Below are positions 20,030-28,944 of a stretch of 48,816 bases of DNA, one piece after another (position 1 is the first letter of the stretch; every line of letters begins with the position of its first letter). The notes below the pieces were generated by a model. The model made no database searches, was not told where the DNA came from, and worked only from the letters and a program-made list of their open reading frames with translations. Location: assembly GCA_937773775.1 (NCBI GenBank), contig CALJVL010000007.1, positions 1 to 48,816 on the forward strand, read 5' to 3'. The translations under genes and the position numbers were made by a program. Source of the DNA: an uncultured Flavobacterium sp. GTDB taxonomy: Bacteria > Bacteroidota > Bacteroidia > Flavobacteriales > Flavobacteriaceae.

Positions 20030-20065
20030 AAAGCCGTCCCGTATTTTTCGAGACGGCTTTTTTAT
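20030..20065 (+). terminator. Rho-independent terminator after gapN
   Basis: AGCCGTC (20032-20038) pairs exactly with GACGGCT (20052-20058) and is followed by a run of T. It lies about 20 bases past the gapN stop. Confidence 0.88.
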
Positions 20066-20147
20066 TTGATTAAATAGGCTCCAAAGCGATTTTATAAATA
20101 TTAAAAAACTAAGCTATTTTAGATAAATGAAAAGACAGGATCGAAAG

Positions 20148-21059
20148 TTAGTTTTTGTTAGTACTCAGATTAAAGCGATAGATGGCTTCCATCTTGAAAA
20201 AAAGAGTGTTTGAAGTCTCTTCGAATAATTTGGAGCGGTTATCCCCAAATTTTAATGCTACAATTTGTAAATCAAGCTTTTGATCTATTGGAAATACATT
20301 AAATTGGTTTAAATAACATCCCATTTTTAGACGTAAAAGTATTTTGTTACTTAATATGCTTCGTTGTACATAAGAAGAGAAGTCTATTGACCTGTTTTCG
20401 GCATAGGTGGAACGAGTGCCATCTGTTGTGAGTTTATAGCTATTGCCATGACCTTGAAAATCAAAACCTATTTTAGTCTTTTCAGTTAAACTATAATTTA
20501 AATCACCATTATCGGGTAAAAACAAGTTTATCTCAAAACGTGAATCGGGACTGTGGTAATAAAGACCGAAAATCGGAGTCATAGCAGTACCGAAAGCTTC
20601 AGGGCTGCTGTAAAGACCAAAACTATAGCCGAAATTTTTATTTCTTTTGTATTTTAATAAAGCTAGTCCACCTAAATAAACGTCTTCACTACTAAGATGT
20701 CTATAATCTGAAGCTACTTTAGGAAGCAAAAGATATACCCCGGTCCAATGTTCAGAATGCTTTATACTAAGGCCAGCTCTAAGTGTTGTTGAGTATAAAT
20801 GATTATTATTGGAATCAGGAAATAATTGTAAACTGTAACTGTTAAAATTTAGCCCAGTTATAGCTATGTACTTTTCATTTAAAACAACCGGCAGAATAAG
20901 GTTCGTTTGAAATGTAGATATGGAAGTGTTTACCGATGAATTTTCAAAAGTGGTTTTTTGCGATTTTGAATAATTTACAGAAAACAGATCGATGTATTCT
21001 TGAGCATTACATAAAAAAGGCACTAATAAAAATAACAATTGTACTGTCTTTTTTTTCAT
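20148..21059 (-). CDS. Secreted DUF6268-like outer membrane barrel protein
   Basis: This protein of about 303 residues starts with a clear signal peptide (MKKKTVQLLFLLVPFLCNAQ). The mature part alternates polar and hydrophobic residues in short strands with aromatic ends (FQTNLILPVVLNEKYIAITG, YYHSPDSRFEINLFLPDNG, RSILSNKILLRLKMGCYL), as in small outer membrane beta-barrels. It resembles the DUF6268 family of Bacteroidota. I start at 21059 rather than the in-frame ATG at 21071, because MKKK begins the signal peptide directly. It stands alone between convergent and divergent neighbours; its function is unknown. Confidence 0.72.
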   Translation of the reverse strand: MKKKTVQLLFLLVPFLCNAQEYIDLFSVNYSKSQKTTFENSSVNTSISTFQTNLILPVVLNEKYIAITGLNFNSYSLQLFPDSNNNHLYSTTLRAGLSIKHSEHWTGVYLLLPKVASDYRHLSSEDVYLGGLALLKYKRNKNFGYSFGLYSSPEAFGTAMTPIFGLYYHSPDSRFEINLFLPDNGDLNYSLTEKTKIGFDFQGHGNSYKLTTDGTRSTYAENRSIDFSSYVQRSILSNKILLRLKMGCYLNQFNVFPIDQKLDLQIVALKFGDNRSKLFEETSNTLFFKMEAIYRFNLSTNKN

Positions 21060-21276
21060 TCTAGATATCATTTAATTAGCCCAAATATTAATGCCAATCG
21101 CCATATTAATTTGCGAATATAATAATATTGGTTGATTATGTAATTAGTAAGAATAAAATTGTAGAAATCTACTTGATTTTTTTATTCTATTTTATTTGCT
21201 AAAAAAAAATATAAAACACTAATTATCAGTATATTTATGTATAAAATTAATTTAAAAACATAGTAGTCTGAAAAAC

Positions 21277-21990
21277 CTGAAAAAAATTTTAAGTCTACTT
21301 TTAATAGTAGGTATTACCGTTGCTTTTTTATCTTGTAAAAACAATAAAACGGAGAAAGTAGAGTCCGAAGAAGAAATGTCCATGCATAGGGACACCACTG
21401 TTGCCGCTTCTGAACCTTTTAAATTAATAGTGATCAAGCATAAAGTTGCTGATTACGATAAATGGAGAAAAGAATACGATTCTCACGATTCCGGGCGGCA
21501 AGCCTATGGCATAAATCATTTTGTTGTCGGGAGGGGAATGGATGATCCCAATACGGTCATCATCATGGATAAAATGGATGATGTAGTGAAAGCTAAAGAG
21601 TTTAGTGCAATGCCTACTTTGAAAGGAGCCATGAAAATAGCGGGAGTAATAGGTCAGCCTAAATTCGGTTATTATGAAGTAATTCGAAATGATGATTCTA
21701 AAATCAATAGTAAGGACCGATTGATGGTAACACATCGTGTTAAAGATTTTGATGCCTGGCTCAAAGTTTACGATACTGAAGGTATGGCGAAAAGAATGGA
21801 AGAAGGGCTTGTTGACCGTGGAATAGCCCGAAGTATTGATGACCCTAATATGGTGACTGTGGTATTTGCCATTTCTGATTTAGAAAAAGCTAAAGCGAGT
21901 ATCTCCTCTGAAGCAAAGAGAAATTTAATGAAGGAAGCCGGTGTTGAAGGAGCCCCGCAAATGTTATTCTATCAATTAGAGGATAAATAA
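21277..21990 (+). CDS. Lipoprotein with two dimeric alpha/beta barrel repeats; no ATG start
   Basis: The frame open from 21256 encodes a good lipoprotein signal (KKILSLLLIVGITVAFLSC, lipobox FLSC) fused directly to the body, but no ATG, GTG or TTG starts it; the best candidate is CTG at 21277. The first ATG (21376) would remove the signal and give 204 residues. The body has two similar halves of about 95 residues, each with a K-V-x-D-Y/F-D-x-W motif (HKVADYDKWRKEYDSH, HRVKDFDAWLKVYDTE) and DDPN near the middle, typical of ferredoxin-like dimeric alpha/beta barrel proteins. Function is unknown. Either CTG is used or the start codon is lost. Confidence 0.65.
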   Translation: MKKILSLLLIVGITVAFLSCKNNKTEKVESEEEMSMHRDTTVAASEPFKLIVIKHKVADYDKWRKEYDSHDSGRQAYGINHFVVGRGMDDPNTVIIMDKMDDVVKAKEFSAMPTLKGAMKIAGVIGQPKFGYYEVIRNDDSKINSKDRLMVTHRVKDFDAWLKVYDTEGMAKRMEEGLVDRGIARSIDDPNMVTVVFAISDLEKAKASISSEAKRNLMKEAGVEGAPQMLFYQLEDK

Positions 21991-22373
21991 ATCTTATATT
22001 TTTTCAAAAAAAGATCGTTTTTTCTTTACGATAGGATGGTTTTTTTTGGATTATAGTGTCTGTATTTTATTTTTAATGCATATTATTCGGTATAATCACT
22101 TTATTTTAAGCACATTAAGTAGGTGGGAAAGTGACATGATTCTGACTATATAACTAGAGGTAGCGACTTTAGTGGCTCCGTAATTATTTAAAGGTATGCT
22201 GAAGAATGGCTATGGATCAAATTCCAGTCAGTAGAGAAATAACTTATATAAAAAGCGAATTTAATGTTATAAGTACTTTATTTTAAATTAATTGCTTAAT
22301 TTTATTTTCTTAATATAGAAGACAACAAGACGGTGGAAGTCTAATAATTTTTGATCATCTTTAAAATTACTAA

Positions 22374-22577
22374 ATTATCAAAAAGAAATTCAAAATAGCA
22401 AAACAGAGGATATACGAAAGACTTCATGGTGAGCCGTTCCATAGTCACCCTAGATTGAAGTTTGTTCCCAATATCATTGTTAATCTGTTTATTTTTGTTG
22501 TTTCATTTTCAATTGTCGTTGGTTTATTATTTCTACTGCTACGGTATCTTGTAAATAAATTTTACCATTTAAGCTAA
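22374..22577 (+). pseudogene. Possible small membrane protein lacking a start codon
   Basis: Within the 628-base gap between the lipoprotein and the EamA gene an open frame of 67 codons reads KKKFKIAKQRIYERLHGEPF, then a hydrophobic helix (IIVNLFIFVVSFSIVVGLLFLLLRYLV), and a stop. Composition and charge distribution look coding (basic N-terminus, one or two helices), but there is no ATG, GTG or TTG; it opens with ATT-ATC after a TAA. It may be a decayed gene or use a rare start. I recognise no family. The rest of the gap holds nothing else identifiable. Confidence 0.3.
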
Positions 22578-22618
22578 CATTGTTTTGTTTTAACCATATT
22601 TGAATGAAATTGATGTAC

Positions 22619-23464
22619 TTAAGCTTTAGATGTCATAGTTGACCCAGCCGAAGCAATTACCACGCAGATAACGGCTAAAACTTCATTGAGAGAAAGGAAC
22701 TCATGTAGAAATATAAGTGCGCAAATAGAAGCTGCTGCCGGTTCTAAACTCATTAAAATACTGAAAGTCCTAGCTGGAAGTTGGCCAAGTGCTTTCATTT
22801 CCAATGTAAAAGGAATAGCACTTGATAACAGAGCAAGAGCAATGCCTAGATAAAAAAATGTTGGAGTGAGATCATTGAGTCCTTTTCCGAGAATACCGAA
22901 AGGAATAATTAATAGAGAAGCAAAGAGCATTCCTGTCGCCACGGCATCTCCACCTTTCATTATTTTTGATGTTTTTCCTCCCAATACGATGTAGGCAGCC
23001 CAAAAGCCACCAGCCAAAAGGGCAAATAGCATTCCTAAAACATCTATTCCGTTATTTGTCCACGGAGCAATCAATACAATGCCAGCCGCTGCAAGAAGTA
23101 TCCATAAAAAATCTATAAGGCGTTTTGAGCCCCAAACAGCTACTAATAAAGGACCTACAAACTCAAGGGTAACGGCTAATCCAAGGGGAATTCTCTCTAT
23201 TGCAAGATAAAAAATCAAATTCATTGCACCCAATGACAAACCATATGGAATGACAAACTTCCATTGATTAGCAGTAATTTTAAATAAGTTGGGTCTGTAA
23301 ATAGCTAAAAGGATAATAGCCGATACACCAATTCGCAAGGAGGCAGTTCCAGCAGCACCGATAGCTGGGAATAGCCCTTTTGCTATAGCCGCTCCTGATT
23401 GTACGCTTATTATCGCTAATATTACGGCAGTTACTGGCGGAATATTAAATAGTTTCTTTTGCAT
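22619..23464 (-). CDS. EamA/DMT-family transporter (RhtA-like)
   Basis: This 281-residue membrane protein has ten predicted helices in two EamA repeats. Motifs include SVQSGAAIAKGLFPAIGAAG, LRIGVSAIILLAIY, ERIPLGLAVTLEFVGPLLVA and, in the second half, KALGQLPARTFSILMSLEPAAASICALIFLHE. That last pattern is typical of the RhtA threonine/homoserine exporter branch of the drug/metabolite transporter superfamily. Substrate cannot be read from the sequence; export of amino acids or related metabolites is likely. It stands alone on the minus strand. Confidence 0.88.
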   Translation of the reverse strand: MQKKLFNIPPVTAVILAIISVQSGAAIAKGLFPAIGAAGTASLRIGVSAIILLAIYRPNLFKITANQWKFVIPYGLSLGAMNLIFYLAIERIPLGLAVTLEFVGPLLVAVWGSKRLIDFLWILLAAAGIVLIAPWTNNGIDVLGMLFALLAGGFWAAYIVLGGKTSKIMKGGDAVATGMLFASLLIIPFGILGKGLNDLTPTFFYLGIALALLSSAIPFTLEMKALGQLPARTFSILMSLEPAAASICALIFLHEFLSLNEVLAVICVVIASAGSTMTSKA

Positions 23465-23657
23465 TCAATTAGTTAGATATTGGCTGGTAAAACTACAAAA
23501 ATTAGTATCCAGAGTAAATAATAACTTCATTATTTAAAAACAATAATTAAGAAGGTAATAAGGCGTAATTATTACTTTAGGACAATAGTATATTTAACTA
23601 CTTTGAGGTTGCAGCTGAATCTCTAAAATGAAATTAATCCTTGTTGCTATTTTTGAT

Positions 23658-23665
23658 TACTTTTG
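23658..23665 (+). promoter_or_regulatory. Promoter -7 box before the OsmC gene
   Basis: TACTTTTG matches the Bacteroidota TANNTTTG box and lies 15 bases before the ATG at 23681. No well-spaced TTG -33 box is obvious. Confidence 0.45.
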
Positions 23666-23680
23666 ACATAAAAAACTACA

Positions 23681-24151
23681 ATGGAGTTCAAACATTTATT
23701 TAAAGCACAATTAAATTGGTTTGTAAAGCAAAAAGAAACCACTTCAAATTCTGCAGTTTATAACAAAAGTCATACGATAGCTATTGAAAGCAAAGCGATT
23801 TTAAATGTTTCTGCAGCCAAAGCTTTCAAAGGGGATCCTAACTTATATAATCCAGAAGATTTATTACTGAGTAGTGTAGTTTCCTGCCACATGATGTCTT
23901 ATTTATATGTTTGTGCGCAAAATGGAATCGAGGTCGTTTCCTATACGGACAAAGCTGAGGCGACGCTTGAAGTTTCTGAAGACGGTAGGGGGCGTTTTAC
24001 TGAAGTCCGTCTTTATCCGAAAGTAACCATTAAGCAAGCTGAAAAAATGACTGAGGCATTAAGCTTACATAAAAAAGCAAATGAACTTTGTTTTATTGCG
24101 AATTCTTGTAACTTCCCAATTGTCCATGATCCAAGATGCGAAATCATATAA
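23681..24151 (+). CDS. OsmC-family peroxiredoxin-like protein
   Basis: This 156-residue OsmC fold protein reduces organic hydroperoxides in characterised relatives. The first conserved Cys is in LLLSSVVSCHMMSYLYVCAQ, and the N-terminal sheet carries GDPNLYNPEDLLLSS, both hallmarks. The second conserved position is in LCFIANSCNFPIVHDPRC, where several cysteines occur, so which one resolves is uncertain. No signal peptide. A hairpin terminator follows; on the other strand that hairpin was probably the original terminator of the tmRNA gene before the island inserted. Confidence 0.9.
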   Translation: MEFKHLFKAQLNWFVKQKETTSNSAVYNKSHTIAIESKAILNVSAAKAFKGDPNLYNPEDLLLSSVVSCHMMSYLYVCAQNGIEVVSYTDKAEATLEVSEDGRGRFTEVRLYPKVTIKQAEKMTEALSLHKKANELCFIANSCNFPIVHDPRCEII

Positions 24152-24162
24152 ACTTCTAAAAA

Positions 24163-24197
24163 AAAACCTTGTAAACGTTTTGTTTACAAGGTTTTTT
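24163..24197. terminator. Bidirectional terminator at the left island border
   Basis: AAAACCTTGTAAAC pairs with GTTTACAAGGTTTT around a short loop, with T runs on both strands. It follows the OsmC gene by about 12 bases and directly abuts the 15-base tmRNA end repeat, so it probably ended the tmRNA transcript before integration. Confidence 0.85.
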
Positions 24198-24212
24198 GTG
24201 GAGTCGCCGAGA
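24198..24212 (-). repeat. Island border repeat (att, left)
   Basis: GTGGAGTCGCCGAGA is identical to 33484-33498, which is the 3' end of the tmRNA gene plus one base. It marks the left border of the integrated island. The sequence after it (GCGCTAAC) diverges from the tmRNA, as expected for an att site copy. Confidence 0.88.
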
Positions 24213-24348
24213 GCGCTAACAATACAATTGTTTAAAATCAATTACATACCTATCATTGTAATAATGATAATAAATACAGTCCTTAAGCTGATTTATTAAA
24301 AACATAATTATTTAATTGATTGCTTTAAAATGCAACTAATTGTAATTT

Positions 24349-24403
24349 ATCGTACGACAATCGTACAACTATTGTACATTTGTATTATTCAAAAACATTG
24401 TAC
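24349..24403. promoter_or_regulatory. Candidate integrase arm-type sites and promoter
   Basis: Three related motifs lie before the integrase start: ATCGTACGA (24349), AATCGTACAA (24359) and, with G to T change, ATTGTACAT (24371), plus ATTGTACTA (24397). Another AATCGTACAA lies near the right island end (33417-33426). Clustering by the integrase and recurrence at the far end fits arm-type or operator sites. A TANNTTTG box (TACATTTG, 24375-24382) overlaps them, so integrase binding could repress its own promoter. Confidence 0.45.
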
Positions 24404-24404
24404 T

Positions 24405-25661
24405 ATGGCAGCAGTCAATTTTTTATATCGTTCAACTAAGGACAAATCAGATTTGCATTTACGATTATTGTTTCGCTTCAATGAAAAGGATTATGTTTTT
24501 GGAGCAAATACGAAATTTAAAATAACAAAAGATTATTGGAGTAAAGATCACAAAAGAAAATCAAGGAATATACTTTTAACCAATGAACAAACCCGAGTTA
24601 ATACAGAACTTAATAAAATTGAAAACCACGTTTTAAATGCGTTTAACTCTGTTAGTACTGACACTATTACAAAAGAATGGTTGCAAAATCAAATTAACAA
24701 CTATTACAATCCACGAAAAGAAAGCGAATCTTTACCGACTGAATTAATAAAATACATTGATTTTTATATTGATTATCGTAAAAACGAAATTAAAGAAACT
24801 TCAAAGCAAAAGTTTAATGTTATCAAACAAAAATTAATTCGTTTGGAAACTTTTAGAAGAAAGATAATACTAATAAAAGACATCAACGACAATTTTAAAA
24901 ATGAGTTTGTTGATTATAGTAAGTCTCAAAAATATGCTCAAAATACGATGCAAAGAGAATTAGTATTTATTAAAACTTTTTGTAAACACGCCCGATTTTT
25001 GGGAATTGAAACACACCCGCAATTAGATAGTTTGCGTTTAGATAGGGCAAAAGTTGAAAAGGTATTTTTAACTTTTGATGAATTAAAAGCTATTGAGGAT
25101 ATAGAAGAAAATAAATTAACTGAAAGTTTAGAAAATGCCAAAGACTGGTTGATTATTAGTTGTTATACTGGGCAAAGAGTTTCTGACTTTTTAAGGTTTA
25201 CAAATGATATGATACGAATTGAAGACGGGCAAAGTTTTATTGAATTTACTCAAAAGAAGACCGATAAAATTATGACCATTCCTGCACACCCCAAAGTTAT
25301 TGAAATACTCAATAAAAGAAAAGGAATGTTTCCGTATGTTATTTCAGATCAAAAGTATAATGATTACATCAAAGTAGTTTGTCATATTGCAGAATTAACT
25401 CAAATGATTATTGGCAGCAAACTAATTGAAACAAAACCAAAGAGCGGAATATTTCGAAAAGTAACTAAAGAATACAAAAAATGTGATTTAGTAACCTCGC
25501 ATATCGGAAGGCGTTCTTTTGCTTCAAATTTTTACGGAACTATTCCAACATCATTATTGATTAATATGACTGGACACAGCACTGAAACGATGTTTTTGAC
25601 CTACATAGGCAAAAGCAATAAAGATCTAGCCAAAGAAACGCACAAATATTTTAAACTTTAA
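24405..25661 (+). CDS. int: Tyrosine recombinase (integrase) of the ssrA island
   Basis: This 418-residue Bacteroidota phage/ICE-type integrase catalyses site-specific recombination between the element and the tmRNA 3' end. The N-terminal arm-binding domain starts MAAVNFLYRSTKDKSDLHLR, followed by a SAM-like core-binding domain (about 110-215). Catalytic residues are Arg258 (TGQRVSDFL), His366 and Arg369 (SHIGRRSFA), a later His in MTGHSTETM, and Tyr400 (LTYIG). I choose ATG 24405 over an ATG at 24330, since the extra 25 residues have no homology and cover the candidate regulatory repeats. It lies 190 bases inside the left border. Confidence 0.93.
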   Translation: MAAVNFLYRSTKDKSDLHLRLLFRFNEKDYVFGANTKFKITKDYWSKDHKRKSRNILLTNEQTRVNTELNKIENHVLNAFNSVSTDTITKEWLQNQINNYYNPRKESESLPTELIKYIDFYIDYRKNEIKETSKQKFNVIKQKLIRLETFRRKIILIKDINDNFKNEFVDYSKSQKYAQNTMQRELVFIKTFCKHARFLGIETHPQLDSLRLDRAKVEKVFLTFDELKAIEDIEENKLTESLENAKDWLIISCYTGQRVSDFLRFTNDMIRIEDGQSFIEFTQKKTDKIMTIPAHPKVIEILNKRKGMFPYVISDQKYNDYIKVVCHIAELTQMIIGSKLIETKPKSGIFRKVTKEYKKCDLVTSHIGRRSFASNFYGTIPTSLLINMTGHSTETMFLTYIGKSNKDLAKETHKYFKL

Positions 25662-25671
25662 AGTCTTTACA

Positions 25672-26313
25672 ATGATAGATTCATACGGACAACAAATGGA
25701 AAGAGAAAGAGCCTTCAATAAATACAAAAGCGAGTTCAACAATAATTCATGTAATATTTTTGAGGTCCTTTACAACAAATTGGCTACTGACATAGAGATT
25801 ACAAAACAAGTTTTAGGGGAATATTTCTTTGAAAAATACGTACTCGCAATAAATGATAATTTAGAAAATATTGAAGCAACCGTAACCGATTCAATTGATC
25901 TAATATATTGTGAAAATGAGATTGAATACGGCTCTTTTTTCCATTTTAAACCCTTGTTAGAAAAAAGAATTAATGAATTAATCGGACCACAGCAGCCCGG
26001 AGCCGTTAAAGATAAAAAAGAATTATACAATCATATTTTTATAGGCAATGCGTTTGAAGTGTTTGAAAAATATCACAGTACAAAAAGTTTAGCAGAAAAT
26101 AGCAAAACAGATTTAAACTTGTTATTTCAATTATTTGAAAATGACAATTTATTTGTTGAAACAGTTGAATTGAAGCATTACATTAACTGGTTAAACGGAA
26201 AATATAAATATTCATTGACAGAATTAAAAAAGGTAGACATGAAATCAAAGCCAAATATTCAAAGAACAAATGATTACAATGAATATAAAAGAACGACCTT
26301 AAAACAACCTTAA
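25672..26313 (+). CDS. Unrecognised island protein
   Basis: This 213-residue soluble, charged, helix-rich protein starts 10 bases after the integrase stop, so they are probably cotranscribed. Visible stretches include ITKQVLGEYFFEKYVLAINDNLENIE, LIGPQQPGAVKDKKELYNHIF and a basic C-terminus (NIQRTNDYNEYKRTT). I know of no family with these features; comparable proteins adjoin integrases in Bacteroidota elements. It could modulate integration or excision, but this is inferred only from position. Confidence 0.6.
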   Translation: MIDSYGQQMERERAFNKYKSEFNNNSCNIFEVLYNKLATDIEITKQVLGEYFFEKYVLAINDNLENIEATVTDSIDLIYCENEIEYGSFFHFKPLLEKRINELIGPQQPGAVKDKKELYNHIFIGNAFEVFEKYHSTKSLAENSKTDLNLLFQLFENDNLFVETVELKHYINWLNGKYKYSLTELKKVDMKSKPNIQRTNDYNEYKRTTLKQP

Positions 26314-26392
26314 AATAGGTCAAAGTCTACCATTTAATAGGTCAAACCGCAACCAATATTTGCAATGTTATTAATACATAAACATTGTAAAT

Positions 26393-26677
26393 ATGGAAAA
26401 TTCAATCTTACTTCAAAACTTAAGTACCGAACAATTAACGGACTTAATTGGAAACGTTTTTGATTCTAAATTCAAAGACATTCAAAAAATCCAAAACACC
26501 CAAAACGAAAATGAAGACCTGATGACACGTGAACAGGTTTTGGAACTACTACAAATAAACGCTTCAACTTTATGGCACTGGCAAAACAAAGGACGTATTA
26601 TAGTCTATAAATTTGCGAATAAATGCTATTACAAAAGGAGCGAATTAATGGCTACAATCACACCATTAAATAAATAA
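26393..26677 (+). CDS. HTH_17/excisionase-like DNA-binding protein
   Basis: This 94-residue protein has a C-terminal winged helix of the MerR/excisionase (HTH_17) type: LMTREQVLELLQINASTLWHWQNKGRI followed by VYKFANKCYYKRSELMA. The N-terminal 40 residues are acidic and helical. Such proteins next to Bacteroidota integrases and VirE proteins act as excisionases or as plasmid-type regulators. Its stop lies 5 bases before the primase-like gene, suggesting an operon. Confidence 0.85.
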   Translation: MENSILLQNLSTEQLTDLIGNVFDSKFKDIQKIQNTQNENEDLMTREQVLELLQINASTLWHWQNKGRIIVYKFANKCYYKRSELMATITPLNK

Positions 26678-26682
26678 GCCGT

Positions 26683-28944
26683 ATGAATAGCAACGACACT
26701 ATAACACACGGCTTTAATACATTACAAAGTAAAGATAACTTTATTTTCTCTTTATTCAAAAACGTAATAACTACTAAAAAAGATAAAGATATTAATGTAT
26801 CTGATTATTTAGCCATTGTAAGCGACCCAACAAAAAGAGCCGCAGCCGAAAAATTAAGAGCGTTACCAGCAGCAGCCTACAAAAAAGCTAAAATATACGA
26901 GCCTATGATTACGGGTTCGTGTGTTGTGGATGGCAACGGACGCACTTTTAAAGATATTTTGTTTTTAAACGGTTTAGCGGTTGTAGATTTTGACGAATTA
27001 CCAAACGGTTACAAGGACTGGCAGGAACTCAAAAAAGATTTAGAAAACGATCCTTTTACTTTCATAGCTAACTTTTCATTAAGTGGTAAAGGTTTAGCCT
27101 TATTTGTAAAAATTCCCAAAGAAAACAACTTTAAAGAAATATATCTTTCGTTTGCTGAATATTACGATTTGATGTTTGGTGCAAAGATTGACTTTCTACC
27201 TGATGAAAACCGTTTGCGATTTATAGCATACGATCCAAAGCCTTTCTATAATCCTGATTCAGAGGTTTACACAGATACTTTACAGGTGCAGGAAACAACC
27301 GAGCCGACCCAGCAGCAGGATAACGCACTAGAAAGCTATTCAAATGATCCAGCGACAGCTTTCAATAATAGCGGTTTGGAAGGTTTAGAAATTATAAACG
27401 GAATTTTTGAGAATTTAGGCTATACGATTACTCCAGGAAAAAAGCTCACAATTTATGAATATCAAAGGGCTGGAGGCTCCTTAAAATCAATTGTAGCATT
27501 TTATAATAGTGATATTGTAAAGTTTCAAGTTTTTAGCCCAAATACAGGTCTAAAGAAAGAGCATTATAACCTATTTGACCTTTATACTGAATTAAATAAT
27601 TTTGACCTTTATACAAGCCAAAAAGAATTATCTGTTTTAGGGTTCGGAACGTTTAACGAGAGTAATAAAAATGTTTTTCCTATTGAAGTAATCCCGCAGC
27701 CGTTCAGAGATTATGTAAAGGACTTAAAAGAAACCATTAATTACCCGATTGATTACGCAGCAACAGCCCTATTAACCGCAACAGCAACCGCAATAGGTAC
27801 TAATATCAAAGTAATAGTTAAAAATGGTTGGATTGAGCAGGGTTCAATTTTTGCGTGTGTAATTGGTAATGCTGGTGCAAATAAAAGCCACCCCGTTAAT
27901 ACAATGTTTGCACCGATCAAAGCAATAGACAAAGAGCGACACGATCATTTTAAATACGCTTATGAGCTTTTTTCTTGCTATGAGAAACTATCTAAAAAAG
28001 ATAAAGAAGAAGCCGAAAGCCTATTTGCCCCTACACTTGAAAAAAGCGTTTTAAGTAACTTCACGACAGAAATTTTGTTTAGAAGACTTTCAGAGAACCC
28101 GAGAGGCTGCACCGTGTTAAGTGATGAGATTATAAGTTTTTTAGAGGGTATGAACAATTATAGTAAAAGCGATCAAATTGGCTTTTATCTTAGTATTTGG
28201 AGCAACCAAAGCACTACAGTTGACCGAGTAGGGCAACCAATGCCGCTTTTTATATCTAATCCTTATTTGTCAATTATTGGAGGTTTGCAGCCTAGAGCCT
28301 TAAACAAGGCTTTTCCGATAGATAAATTAAATAACGGGTTCTTTCAACGGTTCTTATTTGCGTTTCCTGATGAGGCTATAAAACAGCCCCTTAATGATAA
28401 TGTAGCAAACGAGGGATTAGCAAAGCAGTATGAAGCATTTATAAACAAGCTCTTTGAAATTTGCGAACCACGCACGCTAACATTTACCGCAGCAGCAAAA
28501 AGGTATTTTTACGAATGGCAGGCGAATAATTGCGACCGTGTTAACGAGAATCAAAATTCAATCAAAGGCGAGATATTAAGCAAATTTGATAATAATTTTA
28601 TTAGGCTGGCTTTATTAGTGCAATTTATGACAGATACAGAAAGTAAGGAAATTACAATTGAGGCGGTGCAGGCTTCAAAATTACTTTGTGATTATTATTT
28701 GAATTGTGCATTTAAGGTTTTAGCCAAAATTCAGAATACTGAAAATTATCTAAAAGCATTACCAAAGAATAAACAACAGCTTTTTAATGAGCTGGAGCAA
28801 CGTTTTACAACAGCCGACGCAATGGAAATCGGTTTGGATTTAGGTATTGCAGAAAGAACTATTAAAAGGTTTTTGCAGGATACCCAACTTTTCAAAAAAG
28901 CCAAACACGGTAACTACGAAAAACTAAAAATTGAAAACCAATAG
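26683..28944 (+). CDS. VirE-N/DUF3987 primase-helicase-like protein
   Basis: This 753-residue protein has an N-terminal BT4734/VirE-like domain (about 60-205) with the acidic LAVVDFDELPNG and SGKGLALFVKIP motifs resembling archaeo-eukaryotic primases, a linker with YQRAGGSLKSIVAFYNSD, and a DUF3987 domain (about 345-700). The DUF3987 part contains a Walker A-like loop (IGNAGANKSHPVNTM), a Walker B-like strand (CTVLSDEIISFL) and NPYLSIIGGLQP. A small HTH-like tail (AMEIGLDLGIAERTIKRFL) closes it. These proteins are found on Bacteroidota islands and phages and probably start replication of the excised element. Its stop codon abuts the inverted repeat at 28943. It is the longest gene in the island and intact. 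Confidence 0.9.
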   Translation: MNSNDTITHGFNTLQSKDNFIFSLFKNVITTKKDKDINVSDYLAIVSDPTKRAAAEKLRALPAAAYKKAKIYEPMITGSCVVDGNGRTFKDILFLNGLAVVDFDELPNGYKDWQELKKDLENDPFTFIANFSLSGKGLALFVKIPKENNFKEIYLSFAEYYDLMFGAKIDFLPDENRLRFIAYDPKPFYNPDSEVYTDTLQVQETTEPTQQQDNALESYSNDPATAFNNSGLEGLEIINGIFENLGYTITPGKKLTIYEYQRAGGSLKSIVAFYNSDIVKFQVFSPNTGLKKEHYNLFDLYTELNNFDLYTSQKELSVLGFGTFNESNKNVFPIEVIPQPFRDYVKDLKETINYPIDYAATALLTATATAIGTNIKVIVKNGWIEQGSIFACVIGNAGANKSHPVNTMFAPIKAIDKERHDHFKYAYELFSCYEKLSKKDKEEAESLFAPTLEKSVLSNFTTEILFRRLSENPRGCTVLSDEIISFLEGMNNYSKSDQIGFYLSIWSNQSTTVDRVGQPMPLFISNPYLSIIGGLQPRALNKAFPIDKLNNGFFQRFLFAFPDEAIKQPLNDNVANEGLAKQYEAFINKLFEICEPRTLTFTAAAKRYFYEWQANNCDRVNENQNSIKGEILSKFDNNFIRLALLVQFMTDTESKEITIEAVQASKLLCDYYLNCAFKVLAKIQNTENYLKALPKNKQQLFNELEQRFTTADAMEIGLDLGIAERTIKRFLQDTQLFKKAKHGNYEKLKIENQ

